DNA of 64,000 bases from Sphingomonas sp. CFBP 8760. GTDB taxonomy: Bacteria; Pseudomonadota; Alphaproteobacteria; Sphingomonadales; Sphingomonadaceae. The stretch lies in contig NZ_JACYUG010000005.1 in assembly GCF_014841615.1 (NCBI RefSeq), forward strand, positions 15,366-79,365, given 5' to 3'. Shown here one piece after another: positions 49,887-59,369 of this stretch (within the stretch, counting starts at the first letter, position 1; the number at the start of each line of letters is the position of its first letter). The notes under the pieces are model-generated. The model made no database searches. It saw nothing but the letters and a program-made list of their open reading frames with translations, and was not told where the DNA came from. The position numbers and the translations under genes are program-made.

Positions 49887-50614
49887 GCAGATTGGCCGGT
49901 AAGCGCGCGCTGGTGACCGGCGCGGCACAGGGGATCGGTCGCGAAACGGTCGAGCTGTTCGTACGCGAGGGTGCCGAGGTGATAGCGCTGGACGTGCAGG
50001 CGGAGGCGCTGGCGACGCTTACGGGATGCACGACGATGACTATCGAACTGCTTGATGCCGCCGTGGTGGACGCGTTGGGAGAGTCGGTCGGAACGGTGGA
50101 CATCCTCGTCAATTGCGCGGGCTATGTCGATGCGGGCGACCTGCTTTCGACGACGGAGCGCGGGTATCGACTGTCGTTCGAGCTCAATGTGGACGCCGCG
50201 ATGCGCATGACGCGGGCCATGCTGCCCGCGATGATCGCGGCGGGGCGTGGATCGATCGTCAACGTCGCCTCGGTGGCGGGCGTGATGATCGGGGTGCCTA
50301 ATCGCTTCGCCTATTGCGTGTCGAAGGGCGCGCTGGCGGGCCTGACCCGCGCCGTCGCGGTGGATTATGTTGGCAGCGGCATCCGCTGCAACGCCATCTG
50401 CCCTGGCACGGTGCAGTCGCCGTCGCTGGACGCGCGGCTTGCCGCGACGGGCGATGCGGAGGCTGCGCGAAGCGCTTTCGTCGCGCGCCAGCCGATGGGA
50501 CGGATCGGCACTGCGGCCGAGATCGCGGCACTTGCGCTGTATCTGGCGTCGGACGAAAGCGCCTATACGACCGGCTGTCTGATGGCGGTCGACGGCGGCT
50601 GGACGATGGCGTGA
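49883..50614 (+). CDS. short-chain dehydrogenase, 2-keto-3-deoxy-L-fuconate 4-dehydrogenase-like (243 aa)
   Basis: Classical SDR: NAD-binding TGAAQGIG near residues 13-20, NCAGY, catalytic YCVSK, and the C-terminal [10 protein letters not shown]. In fucose/rhamnose pathways an SDR of this type oxidises C4 of 2-keto-3-deoxy-aldonate, giving the 2,4-diketo acid. It follows the mutarotase with 4-nt overlap and precedes the lactate dehydrogenase by 7 bp. Confidence 0.87.
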   Translation: MSRLAGKRALVTGAAQGIGRETVELFVREGAEVIALDVQAEALATLTGCTTMTIELLDAAVVDALGESVGTVDILVNCAGYVDAGDLLSTTERGYRLSFELNVDAAMRMTRAMLPAMIAAGRGSIVNVASVAGVMIGVPNRFAYCVSKGALAGLTRAVAVDYVGSGIRCNAICPGTVQSPSLDARLAATGDAEAARSAFVARQPMGRIGTAAEIAALALYLASDESAYTTGCLMAVDGGWTMA

Positions 50615-50621
50615 GCGGCCG

Positions 50622-51797
50622 ATGACCGCGATCGCATCGGTGGAGGATTTCTGGACGGCGGCACGCCGGCGTCTGCCGCGCTTCCTGTTCGATTATGCCG
50701 ACGGCGGTGCCTTTACGGAGGAGACGCTCCACCGAAACGTCGCCGATCTGCGCGGGCTGGCGCTGCGTCAGCGGGTGCTGCATGACGTTGCGACGCTGGA
50801 CCTTGGCACGACCTTGTTCGGGCGGCATCTGCCGCTGCCGGTGGTGCTCGGCCCGGTCGGGATCGCGGGCATGTACCGCAGGCGGGGGGAGGTTCAGGCG
50901 GCACGCGGCGCGCATCGCCACGGGCTGCCGTTCGCGCTGTCGACGGTCGGCATCTGCGCGATGGACGAACTGCGTCGCGGTGCGCCCACGGGGCCGCTGT
51001 GGTTCCAGCTTTACGTGATCCGTGACCGTGGCTTCATGCGCGAACTGATCGCGCGCGCGAAGCAGGCCGGTACCGAGGCACTGGTCTTCACGGTCGACAT
51101 GCCGATCCCGGGCATCCGTTACCGCGACGCGCATTCGGGCATGTCGGGGCCGGGCGCTGCGGTGCGGCGGATCGCGCAGGCGATCGGCAAGCCCGGCTGG
51201 GCGGTGGATGTCGGTTTGCGGGGGCGTCCGCACCAACTCGGTAATCTGGAACCGGTGCTGGGGCGCGACAGCGGCCTGAACGATTACATGGGCTGGCTGG
51301 GCGCCAATTTCGATCCGGGTATCCGCTGGAGCGATCTGGACTGGCTGCGCGCCGAATGGGACGGCCCGCTCATCATCAAGGGTATCCTCGATCCGGAAGA
51401 TGCGCGCGCCGCGGCCGATTACGGCGCGGACGGGATCGTCGTCTCCAATCACGGCGGCCGCCAGCTGGACGGTGTGCTGTCGACCGTGGCCGCGCTGCCG
51501 CCGATCGTCGCGGCGGTCGGCGATCGCCTGACCGTGCTGGCCGACGGCGGCGTCCGCATCGGGCTGGATGTCGTGCGCCTGCTGGCGTTGGGGGCAAAGG
51601 GCGTGCTGCTCGGCCGGGCGTGGCTCTATGCGCTGGCGGCGGGCGGAGAGGCGGGCGTCGCCCGCATGCTCGACATGCTGGCGAGTGAGATGAAGGTCGC
51701 GATGACGCTCACCGGCGTCAACGCCATTGCCGCGATCGACGGTGCGATCCTTGCGAACGCGCCGGCCAATTTTTCTAACGTGAAGGGATCGTCATGA
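50622..51797 (+). CDS. lldD: FMN-dependent L-lactate dehydrogenase family (391 aa)
   Basis: Alpha-hydroxy-acid oxidase TIM barrel: [19 protein letters not shown] opening, [56 protein letters not shown] with the catalytic His, and [21 protein letters not shown]. Lactate is a product of the fucose route via the FAH-type hydrolase, so this enzyme probably oxidises the L-lactate to pyruvate at the respiratory chain. It overlaps the hydrolase gene as ATGA. Confidence 0.87.
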   Translation: MTAIASVEDFWTAARRRLPRFLFDYADGGAFTEETLHRNVADLRGLALRQRVLHDVATLDLGTTLFGRHLPLPVVLGPVGIAGMYRRRGEVQAARGAHRHGLPFALSTVGICAMDELRRGAPTGPLWFQLYVIRDRGFMRELIARAKQAGTEALVFTVDMPIPGIRYRDAHSGMSGPGAAVRRIAQAIGKPGWAVDVGLRGRPHQLGNLEPVLGRDSGLNDYMGWLGANFDPGIRWSDLDWLRAEWDGPLIIKGILDPEDARAAADYGADGIVVSNHGGRQLDGVLSTVAALPPIVAAVGDRLTVLADGGVRIGLDVVRLLALGAKGVLLGRAWLYALAAGGEAGVARMLDMLASEMKVAMTLTGVNAIAAIDGAILANAPANFSNVKGSS

Positions 51798-52651
51798 AAC
51801 TCTGTCGTTTTGGCGAAGCCGGGCAGGAGCGCCCCGGCATGATCGATGCCGCCGGCCGCATCCGCGACCTGTCGGCGCACGTCACCGATTTCGGCCCGGC
51901 GGAGATCGCACCGGACGCGCTGCGCACGCTGTCCGCGCTTGCGATCGACGACCTGCCACTGGTCCCCGAGGGCGTCCGCTATGGCCCGCCGGTCACCGGT
52001 ACGCGCAAGTTCATCGCCATCGGCCTGAACTATGCCGACCACGCCGCCGAATCGAACCTGCCGATCCCAGAAGAGCCGGTGGTGTTCAGCAAATGGGTCA
52101 ATTGCATCCAGGGGCCGAACGATCCGGTCACGATCCCGCGCGGATCGGTGAAGACCGACTGGGAGGTCGAACTGGGCGTGGTGATCGGCACCGGCGGGCA
52201 CGATATCGCCCGCGAACGGGCGCTGGACCATGTCGCGGGCTATTGCGTCGTCCATGACGTCTCGGAACGCGAATGGCAGATCGAGCGCGGCCCGACCTGG
52301 GACAAGGGCAAGGGCTTCCCGACGTTTGGACCCGTAGGCCCGTGGTTGGTCACCGCCGACGAGGTCGGCGATCCGCAGACGCTGACGATGTGGCTCGACG
52401 TCAACGGCAAGCGCGTGCAGGACGGCAGCACCGCGACGATGATCTTCACGGTGGCCGACATCGTCGCCTATTGCTCGCGGTTCATGGCGCTGGAGCCGGG
52501 CGACATCATCACCACCGGCACGCCGCCGGGCGTGGGCCTCGGGCAGAAGCCGACCCCCTGGTATCTGAAGGCCGGGGACGTGGTCAGCCTGGGCATCGCG
52601 GGCCTGGGCGAACAGCGGCAGGACTTCGTCGCCGCAGTCAGCGCAGGGTGA
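51794..52651 (+). CDS. FAH-family 2,4-diketo-3-deoxy-L-fuconate hydrolase-like (285 aa)
   Basis: Fumarylacetoacetate hydrolase fold: [50 protein letters not shown] and [20 protein letters not shown]. In fucose and rhamnose pathways this family splits the 2,4-diketo acid into pyruvate and L-lactate. The order SDR, lactate dehydrogenase, hydrolase supports that step here. Confidence 0.87.
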   Translation: MKLCRFGEAGQERPGMIDAAGRIRDLSAHVTDFGPAEIAPDALRTLSALAIDDLPLVPEGVRYGPPVTGTRKFIAIGLNYADHAAESNLPIPEEPVVFSKWVNCIQGPNDPVTIPRGSVKTDWEVELGVVIGTGGHDIARERALDHVAGYCVVHDVSEREWQIERGPTWDKGKGFPTFGPVGPWLVTADEVGDPQTLTMWLDVNGKRVQDGSTATMIFTVADIVAYCSRFMALEPGDIITTGTPPGVGLGQKPTPWYLKAGDVVSLGIAGLGEQRQDFVAAVSAG

Positions 52652-52658
52652 GCGGGCG

Positions 52659-53684
52659 ATGACGGACGCACGACCCGCCCTGCCGACCCGTCCGCTCGGG
52701 AAAAGCGGACTACGGGTGACCGAACTGGCGTTCGGCGCCGCGTCGCTGGGCAATCTGAACCGGCGCGTCGACGATGCGACCGCGCAGGCCGCGGTGCATG
52801 CCGCAGTGACAGCCGGCATCAATCTCGTCGATACCGCGCCGTTCTACGGTCGCGGGCTGAGCGAGCGTCGGGTCGGGGACGCGCTGCGCGAAGGCGATCG
52901 CAGCGTGATCCTGTCGACCAAGGCGGGCAGGTTGCTGGTCCCGGACGCGTCCGTCACCGAGCAGGAGGAGTGCGACGGCTTCCTGTCGCCGATGCCGTTC
53001 CGGATCGCGTATGACTACAGCCGCGACGGCATCCTGCGGTCGTTCGAGGCGAGCCTCCACCGGCTTGGGCTGGACCGCATCGACATCCTGCTGGTCCACG
53101 ATATCGGCCGGTACGTGCAGGGCGACGCGCATGACGGTTACTGGGACCAGCTGACGCGCGGCGGCGGATTCGACGCGCTGGTCTCCTTGCGGGATCAAGG
53201 CGCGATCCGCGCATTTGGCTTGGGCGTGAACGAGGTGCAGGTGTGCATCGACGCGATCAACGTCGCGCCGCTCGACGTGCTGCTGCTCGCCAATCGCTAC
53301 ACGCTGCTGGAACAGACGCCGCTCGACAGCCTGTTCCCGCTGTGCGTCGCCAACGGTGTGTCGGTGATTGCCGGTGCGCCCTATAACAGCGGCATTCTTG
53401 CCACCGGTACACGGGGCCATGGTGTGCCGTTCTATGACTATGGCCCAGCTCCTGTGAACGTGATCGAACGGGTGCGGCTGATCGAAACGATAGCCGATAC
53501 ATGGCAGGTGCCTTTGGCTGCGGCCGCGCTCCAATTTCCGCTAGCGCATCCATGCGTCGCCGCCGTACTTCCCGGGATCAACGATCCAAGGCGGATGGCG
53601 GAGACGCTGGACCTCTACCACTTTTTTATTCCGATCGGATTTTGGTCGGCACTGGCTGATGCAGGCCTGCTATGCAGTGTTTAG
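52659..53684 (+). CDS. aldo/keto reductase, L-fucose (aldose) dehydrogenase-like (341 aa)
   Basis: AKR TIM barrel with catalytic tetrad positions visible: Asp in NLVDTAPFYGRGLSERRVG, Tyr in FYGRG, Lys in LSTKAG, His in LLVHDIG. Members with the LGKSGLRVTELAFGAASLGN opening include D-threo-aldose/L-fucose dehydrogenase, the first step (sugar to lactone) of the pathway. Last gene of the ten-gene cluster. Confidence 0.85.
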   Translation: MTDARPALPTRPLGKSGLRVTELAFGAASLGNLNRRVDDATAQAAVHAAVTAGINLVDTAPFYGRGLSERRVGDALREGDRSVILSTKAGRLLVPDASVTEQEECDGFLSPMPFRIAYDYSRDGILRSFEASLHRLGLDRIDILLVHDIGRYVQGDAHDGYWDQLTRGGGFDALVSLRDQGAIRAFGLGVNEVQVCIDAINVAPLDVLLLANRYTLLEQTPLDSLFPLCVANGVSVIAGAPYNSGILATGTRGHGVPFYDYGPAPVNVIERVRLIETIADTWQVPLAAAALQFPLAHPCVAAVLPGINDPRRMAETLDLYHFFIPIGFWSALADAGLLCSV

Positions 53685-54005
53685 TCTCCGTATTTGGTAG
53701 ATTCTATCAATGGGGAATCGTGCTGGTTATAACGACCAAATCCCGACTATGTATTGTAGAGTATGGGCCCGCTGATTACCTTAATCCGAGGGTCGAGCTT
53801 TCCCGCTGGTGCAAGAAGCAACCAACGCGGAAGAGGAAGCAAGCGCATGACAGCTAGGTCTACAAACAGGCTCAGCATGGCCGATCTCTCAGCTTTTGCT
53901 AAGAAGGAAGGTGCCGCACAGCGTCCGTCGATTTCTGCGGATGGAAAGCGTATTTCAGTTTGAACGTCTAGCGCAGCGAACATCACGGCACACGAGGCAC
54001 CTACC
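53685..54005. other. 321-bp gap upstream of metY
   Basis: A 66-codon plus-strand frame (53763-53963) exists but has no family. No SAM-II or SAM-I riboswitch could be confirmed. No T-tailed terminator after the sugar cluster. Confidence 0.5.
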
Positions 54006-55310
54006 ATGACGAACCCGACCTACCGTCCTGAAACCCTCGCCCTGCACGCCGGCTGGCGCGCCGATCCGAGCACCGGGGCGGTTGTTCCGCCGATCTACCA
54101 GACCACGTCGTACCAATTCCGGAACGCCGCGCATGCCGCTGACCTGTTCGCCCTGCGCGAACTCGGGAATATCTATACACGCCTCGGCAATCCGACGACG
54201 GATGTCCTCGAACAGCGTATCGCCGCGCTTGAAGGCGGCGCGGCAGCAGTCGCCGTCGCCTCCGGTCAGGCCGCGTCGACCTATGCGATCCAGAATCTCG
54301 CCCGGGTTGGCGACAACATCGTCAGCGGCACCGACCTGTATGGCGGCACGTACAATCTGTTCGCCAACACATTACGCGATATGGGCATCGAGACGCGCTT
54401 CGTCGACCCGGCCGATCCCGATGAGTTTGTACGCGCTACCGACGAACGGACGCGGGCCTGGTACGTCGAGACCCTGCCTAATCCCAAGCTGGTCGTGGCA
54501 CCACTGGCGGTGATCGCTGCCCTGGGCCGACCGCTCGGGGTTCCTCTGATTGTCGATAACACGGCCGCTCCGCTGCTGGCACGGCCGTTCGATCATGGCG
54601 CAGCGGTCGTCGTCTATTCGACTACCAAGTACATCGGTGGCCACGGCACTTCGATTGGCGGCATGATCGTCGATGGCGGCAATTTCGACTGGAGCGCGTT
54701 GCCCGAAAGGCAACCGCAGCTGAACACGCCCGATGCCAGCTATCATGGCGCGGTCTGGACCGAGGCAGCTCGCCCGCTCGGGCCGATCGCCTATGCGCTG
54801 CGTGCCCGCGTCGTCCTACTACGCGACTGCGGCGCCGCACTTTCGCCGTTTAATGCTTTTCAGATATTGCAGGGAGTCGAGACGCTTCCCCTGCGCATGC
54901 CGCGCCACTGTGAGAATGCCCTGAAGGTCGTCGATTTCTTGCAGGCCCGCGCTGGCGTTGCTCGGGTGATCCACCCTTCGTTGCTGACGGGTAAGGCGCG
55001 AGCGACGGCGGACCACGTCCTGGCTGGCGGCATGGGAGGGCTGATTGGCTTTGAGCTGGATGGGGGCCGCGAGGCGGGTCGACGCTTCATCGACGCCCTC
55101 AATCTATTCTACCACGTCGCCAACATTGGTGACGCTCGCAGCCTCGCCATCCATCCCGCTACGACCACGCATTCGCAATTGTCCGCCGACGAGCAACTCG
55201 CGACCGGGGTATCGGATGGTTATGTTCGCCTATCGATCGGCTTGGAGCATATCGACGACATCTTGGCCGATTTGGATCAGGCGGTCGCAGCGGCACTCGC
55301 GACATCCTGA
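54006..55310 (+). CDS. metY: O-acetylhomoserine sulfhydrylase MetY (434 aa)
   Basis: Cys/Met-metabolism PLP enzyme: FRNAAHAADLFALRELGNIYTRLGNPTTDVLEQRIAALEGG opening, PLP Lys208 in YSTTKYIGGHGTSIGG, and a C-terminal VRLSIGLEHIDDILADLDQA. It makes homocysteine from O-acetylhomoserine and sulfide. Length and N-terminus match MetY rather than the shorter MetB. It is isolated, with no met neighbours. Confidence 0.9.
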   Translation: MTNPTYRPETLALHAGWRADPSTGAVVPPIYQTTSYQFRNAAHAADLFALRELGNIYTRLGNPTTDVLEQRIAALEGGAAAVAVASGQAASTYAIQNLARVGDNIVSGTDLYGGTYNLFANTLRDMGIETRFVDPADPDEFVRATDERTRAWYVETLPNPKLVVAPLAVIAALGRPLGVPLIVDNTAAPLLARPFDHGAAVVVYSTTKYIGGHGTSIGGMIVDGGNFDWSALPERQPQLNTPDASYHGAVWTEAARPLGPIAYALRARVVLLRDCGAALSPFNAFQILQGVETLPLRMPRHCENALKVVDFLQARAGVARVIHPSLLTGKARATADHVLAGGMGGLIGFELDGGREAGRRFIDALNLFYHVANIGDARSLAIHPATTTHSQLSADEQLATGVSDGYVRLSIGLEHIDDILADLDQAVAAALATS

Positions 55311-55450
55311 CGAGCCAGTCGATGCTCGACTAGGTCGTCAGGAGGATTCCCCGGCTGTCCGAACCCTGCTAGGTGTCGATGTTCTCGAAGGGTAAAGTCT
55401 GGTGCAGCTCCCGAGAATTACGGCCGGGTGGACGGCAGCTGACCGACATT

Positions 55451-55642
55451 CTAGAATGCCATCAGGCTCGGGCATGGCCATGCTACGCCGCTTCCGTACT
55501 GCCGCGCGAGACGGCGTAGGGACGTGTGGACTCGCCGAAGCTCGCTGATCCTGGCATTCAGCTCTGTAGTTTGCCGGTCCACCGCCCAACACCTGTAGCC
55601 GCTGGTTGGCACACGGGCGAATGCGCGGCCTACCAGAAGCAT
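55451..55642 (-). pseudogene. merR-type regulator remnant (C-terminal part)
   Basis: The translated tail ELNARISELRRVHTSLRRLARQYGSGVAWPCPSLMAF lines up with the C-terminus of the intact MerR at 19911-20318 (ALDTKIQELERVRASLRHLA then ECGSGSAGPCPILQAF). The DNA-binding domain is missing and the first metal-loop Cys is Tyr. It lies beside remnants of the same partners found next to the intact gene. Confidence 0.7.
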
Positions 55643-55723
55643 TACTCTTCAAATCCGACTGGCCGCATGCCGCTCAATGAACGTTAAGGTGCTCCGTCGG
55701 TGACACCTCGCCCCTGCTCGAGT

Positions 55724-56040
55724 TCACGAACACACCGGTGATGATCGCCGCCAGAACAAGAGCGACCGCGCCGGCCAGGAACGCGTGGCGACAACGGACT
55801 GAGCCAGCTGCCGAAGCTCAGGATCACGGCCATGTTCCAACGCCGCCTTGGGCATCGCAACGGCGCCTTCGTGGTGCGGGATCATGCCGCGCATGAAGTC
55901 CACGTCTGCCTCACGGTGTAGGGGACGTTCATCGCGGTCATCATCCGGTGATGCGCCGCACGATATGCCGCCGTGGAGGAGGCGTCCACGTTGGCCGGGG
56001 CGGAGGTTTTGACCGTGTGCGTCGGGGTCTGGTTCATCAA
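55724..56040 (-). pseudogene. frameshifted DUF305 gene
   Basis: From ATG 56040, the first frame reads up to AAHHRMMTAMNVPYT; a different frame then gives EADVDFMRGMIPHHEGAVAMPKAALEHGRDPELRQLAQSVV, the DUF305 core. So a one-base shift breaks the gene near 55925. A third frame past 55800 encodes a hydrophobic AFLAGAVALVLAAIITGVF, perhaps from another lost gene. Confidence 0.75.
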
Positions 56041-56046
56041 ATGAAC

Positions 56047-56406
56047 TCAGCTGGTCACGAGGCCGAGGGCGGCGAGAGCCATCCACACGGCCATGGCAAT
56101 CATCATTAGATTCTCGGTGAGCGAGATGAAGCCGAGCGGCACATTGTTCGAGCCGCCAACGCAAGCGCACTTGAGTTCCCGCTTGTCGATATAAACCGCC
56201 TTGAACACCGACACGGCACCGATCGTCGCGATGAACAGCGCAATGGGCACTGACAGCCAAGTGAGCGCGCCCGAGATCATGAGCACGCCTGCAAGCCCCT
56301 CAGCGAAGGGGTAGACGTAGCTGTAGGGCACCCAGCGCTTGGCGAGCAGATCGTAGTTCAGGAACATCGTCGCAAAGCTCTCGATGTTCGGAACGGTGAT
56401 CGGCAT
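56047..56406 (-). pseudogene. glutaredoxin-MauE gene, truncated to the membrane part
   Basis: NIESFATMFLNYDLLAKRWV and KRELKCACVGGSNNVPLGF are nearly the same as residues from about 145 to 255 of the intact protein at 20382-21149. The glutaredoxin domain and first helices are gone: the sequence joins a truncated transposase at about 56400. The six residues before NIESF are not homologous. Probably non-functional. Confidence 0.8.
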
Positions 56407-57388
56407 TGTTGTAGGTGACGAGCGCGCGTCGCAGCCACAGGTTCGCCTCTTCCTCGTCCTTGGGCTTGTGGAAGTGGTACAGTGTCTCGTGCACCTCCTT
56501 GATCGTACGGAACGGCCGCTCGACCTTGCCCTTCGCGCGGGCTGCGGTGTGTCGGTCGTCAGATTTGGGCGGCAGGTGGGTGAGGACGCGCACGCCGAGG
56601 CTGCCCATCACCGACTGGAATACACGCGAGCGGCTGACCGGACCGTTGTCCATGTAGATCGTCACCGGCAGCCCCTGGAAAGGAAGTTCCGGCTCCGGCT
56701 TGGCTGCAAAGGCGTTGAACAGGAAGCGCAACGCCGATTCCGCGTCCTCGCCATAGACGCAGCGATATTCCTGGTAGACCACGCCCGAACGGTCATCGAC
56801 GACCGAGAACAGCATCAGCGTCGGTTTGCCGCGCCCCTGCTCGATCCACAGCGGCGCTTCGACATGCTTGAGGTCGGATGGGCTCATGTCGAAATGCCAT
56901 AGTTCGTTCGATCGTCGTGCCTGGAAGCGGACTGCCGCTCCCGGACGCGTGACGCGCGTATAATCCAGCCCCGACGATCGCAGCAGCCGGTCGATGGTAG
57001 CTCGCTTCAGAAGACCGGGCGCAACTTTCACAAGGCCTTCGGGTGTCTCGACGCCATCGGTTTCCAGAAACTCGATGGCGCGTGCTGTCGAGACATGCCG
57101 GCCCTTTTTGTTCGTGGTCCTGATCTTCAGCGCGGCGACGATCTCGGCATAGCGCTCCATTTCCGCCTGCGGGGCGATCCGCGTGCTGCCATGATCGCTG
57201 CGGCGTACGGACTTCGGCCGGTTCAGTTCGCGCAGCGCGCGGTACATTGTGCAGATCGATATCCCATAGGCGTCCGCTGCGCGGGCAACGATATCGGTGC
57301 GACCAGGATCGCGCGGAGGCAACAACGACAATCGTCGGCGAAGATCGACCAGCGCCTCGCCGGGCGGCCGCTTCGCCCGGTCAGCCAT
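56300..57388 (-). pseudogene. DDE integrase/transposase, 3'-truncated
   Basis: Integrase catalytic core: Asp in ELWHFDMSPSDLKHV, Asp in VTIYMDNGPV, Glu in GKVERPFRTIKEVHE, with an N-terminal helix-turn-helix region. ATG 57388 overlaps the recombinase stop by 8 nt. After LVTYNNADH (near 56405) it runs out of frame into the glutaredoxin-MauE remnant, so the C-terminus is lost. Confidence 0.75.
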
Positions 57389-57977
57389 GCGCGGTAGCGG
57401 GTTCCTGTGCCTGGGCGGCAGAACCACGCTTGCCGGCGTAGCGGTAGAGCGTTGCGACCGAAACGCCCATGCGCTTGGCGATATCGCGTACCGGCAGTGA
57501 TCCCTCCTGCATCATCGCGCGGGCGGCTGTTATGTCGCTAGCGCGCATGACGGGTGGACGACCGCCTTTGCGCCCCTGTCTACGCGCCTCGACCAAGCCA
57601 GCAGTGGTGCGCTCGCGGATCAGTGCGCGTTCGAACTGCGCGATGGCGCCAAAGACATGAAAGGTCAGCATCCCGCCGGGCGTCGTCGTGTCGATACTCT
57701 CGGTCAGCGAAACCAGCCCGATCTTCTCGCGCTCCAACTCCTCGGCCGTCGCGATTAGCTTCTTGAGCGACCGGGCGAGCCGGTCGAGTTTCCACACGAC
57801 GAGGGAGTCGCCAGCGCGCAAGACGTCTTCCAGAATACGAGCGAGTTCGGGCCGATCATCGCGCGCACCAGAGGCCTTTTCGGTGAAGACCTTTTCACAC
57901 CCGGCGCGGCGCAGCGCCTCGAGCTGAAGCTCGGGGTTCTGGTCGGTGGTACTGACCCTGGCATAGCCGACCCGCAT
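57381..57977 (-). CDS. serine recombinase / resolvase of the transposon remnant (198 aa)
   Basis: Resolvase with Ser9 in GYARVSTTDQN, WKLDRLARSLKKL, FERALIRERTTAGL and a C-terminal helix-turn-helix (VRDIAKRMGVSVATLYRYAG). Paired with the integrase gene that follows, it forms a recombinase-integrase unit seen in several proteobacterial elements. Appears intact. Confidence 0.88.
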   Translation of the reverse strand: MRVGYARVSTTDQNPELQLEALRRAGCEKVFTEKASGARDDRPELARILEDVLRAGDSLVVWKLDRLARSLKKLIATAEELEREKIGLVSLTESIDTTTPGGMLTFHVFGAIAQFERALIRERTTAGLVEARRQGRKGGRPPVMRASDITAARAMMQEGSLPVRDIAKRMGVSVATLYRYAGKRGSAAQAQEPATAHG

Positions 57978-58163
57978 AGACGCCCGATCTTCTCTAAAGT
58001 CGTCGAAGGCATAGCCTTTTGCGAAGCGGGTTTCCAGAACAGTTTTGACAAGCCTGGACCAACGGAAATGCGTTGCGGCTCGGTCAGGTTTCCGCGCTCG
58101 TCAGAAACGCTGATTTTAGAGAAGCCCGCAGGGCAATGATGGCGCACGGTAAAAATTGCCCCG

Positions 58164-59339
58164 CTAGAGCAGACTTCGATTGAAGCAGAGTGCGCTCGCG
58201 CCAAGCGCCGCTGCATCCCCATCCACCTTTGATACCAGCAGTTTTGGAAACGCGCGATCGCGTCCGCGGACGGGTACGGTGTAAAAGGAAAGCCGCCTGG
58301 CCAATCGCTCGCCGATGAAGGACGGCAGACGCCCTCCAATCACGATCGCATCCGGATCCGAGATTGCACCGATGGCGGATATGACCGCGTCTGCCGCGGG
58401 TACACACCGATCCAACCAGCGCTCGATCCCTCCCATTTCCGGTTCAATGCTCGTCAACATGTCCGACAGACTTGAATAGGATTTGCCATCCTCGGCCAAT
58501 ATCGCCCTCAAGGATGTCAGCGTAGGCCGGTCAGCACGCATCGCTGGTGGAAGAAGCCCTGTGAACTCACCGGCGTTGCCACGGCTGCCCCGCATGAGCT
58601 TGCCGTCTTGGATGATTCCGCCGCCTAGCCCGCCATCAATATAAAGATAGGCAAGGCTGGGGCAGGTGTCGCCGTGCCCGTACAGATATTCACCCAGCGC
58701 AGCCGCACTGCCATCGTTGTCGGCGATCGCAGTCAGTCCCAACGCCTGGCCCAGATCCTGTTCGAGATCGGCCGTCGCCCAATCCTCCATGCCGAGTGGC
58801 GCGTTGATCCTGAGAGGGTCACTCACGAAAAATCCAGGCAGCGCGAGACCCAGGCCGCAGAGGCGTTCCGGTGGAACACCGCCGTCCTCGAGCAATTGAT
58901 CAATCAGCGTCGCTATCATCGTTGCGATGTCGGTGCGCGACGCACCGGCCGTTGGGGCATTTCGCGAGGCGATCACGCGCCCCGACAGGTGAACCAGATC
59001 GACCGTCATCATGTCGGCTCTTACCGCGACGCCGAAGGCATAGGCCGCGTGTGGCGCGAGCGACAGCGGCAGACTGGGCTGACCCATCCTGCTCATCATC
59101 ACTTTGTCGTCCGCTATGAGGAGGCCATCGCGCAAAAGCTGGTCAACAAGGCGGCTGACGGTCGGCAACGCCAGCCCCGACCGTCGCGCGAGTTCGGCAC
59201 GAGATATCGGCGCATCGCGCCGGATCGCGCCCAACAGGTCGCGTTCGTTGCCCGTCAGTGTCCGAAACGCATTCTCCCGCCAGACTGTTTTACCAAAGCG
59301 CGGCGTAAGTGAACTGGCTTCGACGGTAGATGCATTCAC
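58164..59339 (-). CDS. ROK-family transcriptional regulator (about 391 aa)
   Basis: N-terminal winged helix (LTGNERDLLGAIRRDAPISRAELARRSGLALPTVSRLVDQL) and a ROK sugar-kinase-like domain with DNDGSAAALGEY and YIDGGLGGGIIQDGKLMRGSRGNAGE. The canonical ROK zinc-binding Cys cluster is not evident. I prefer GTG 59339, downstream of TAGGAG; a TTG at 59369 is also possible. Last gene of the phosphoester operon and probably its sugar-responsive repressor. Confidence 0.85.
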   Translation of the reverse strand: MNASTVEASSLTPRFGKTVWRENAFRTLTGNERDLLGAIRRDAPISRAELARRSGLALPTVSRLVDQLLRDGLLIADDKVMMSRMGQPSLPLSLAPHAAYAFGVAVRADMMTVDLVHLSGRVIASRNAPTAGASRTDIATMIATLIDQLLEDGGVPPERLCGLGLALPGFFVSDPLRINAPLGMEDWATADLEQDLGQALGLTAIADNDGSAAALGEYLYGHGDTCPSLAYLYIDGGLGGGIIQDGKLMRGSRGNAGEFTGLLPPAMRADRPTLTSLRAILAEDGKSYSSLSDMLTSIEPEMGGIERWLDRCVPAADAVISAIGAISDPDAIVIGGRLPSFIGERLARRLSFYTVPVRGRDRAFPKLLVSKVDGDAAALGASALCFNRSLL

Positions 59340-59369
59340 CGCGACAGGTACTCCTATTACTAACGTCAA

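Noticed and set aside
50298..51452. 384-codon minus-strand frame over the lactate dehydrogenase gene
   Set aside because: No domain, and the plus-strand gene is certain.
53685..54005. SAM-II-like riboswitch upstream of metY
   Set aside because: A GCTGATTACC segment resembles part of the motif, but the pseudoknot strands and the later conserved A-rich part could not be matched.
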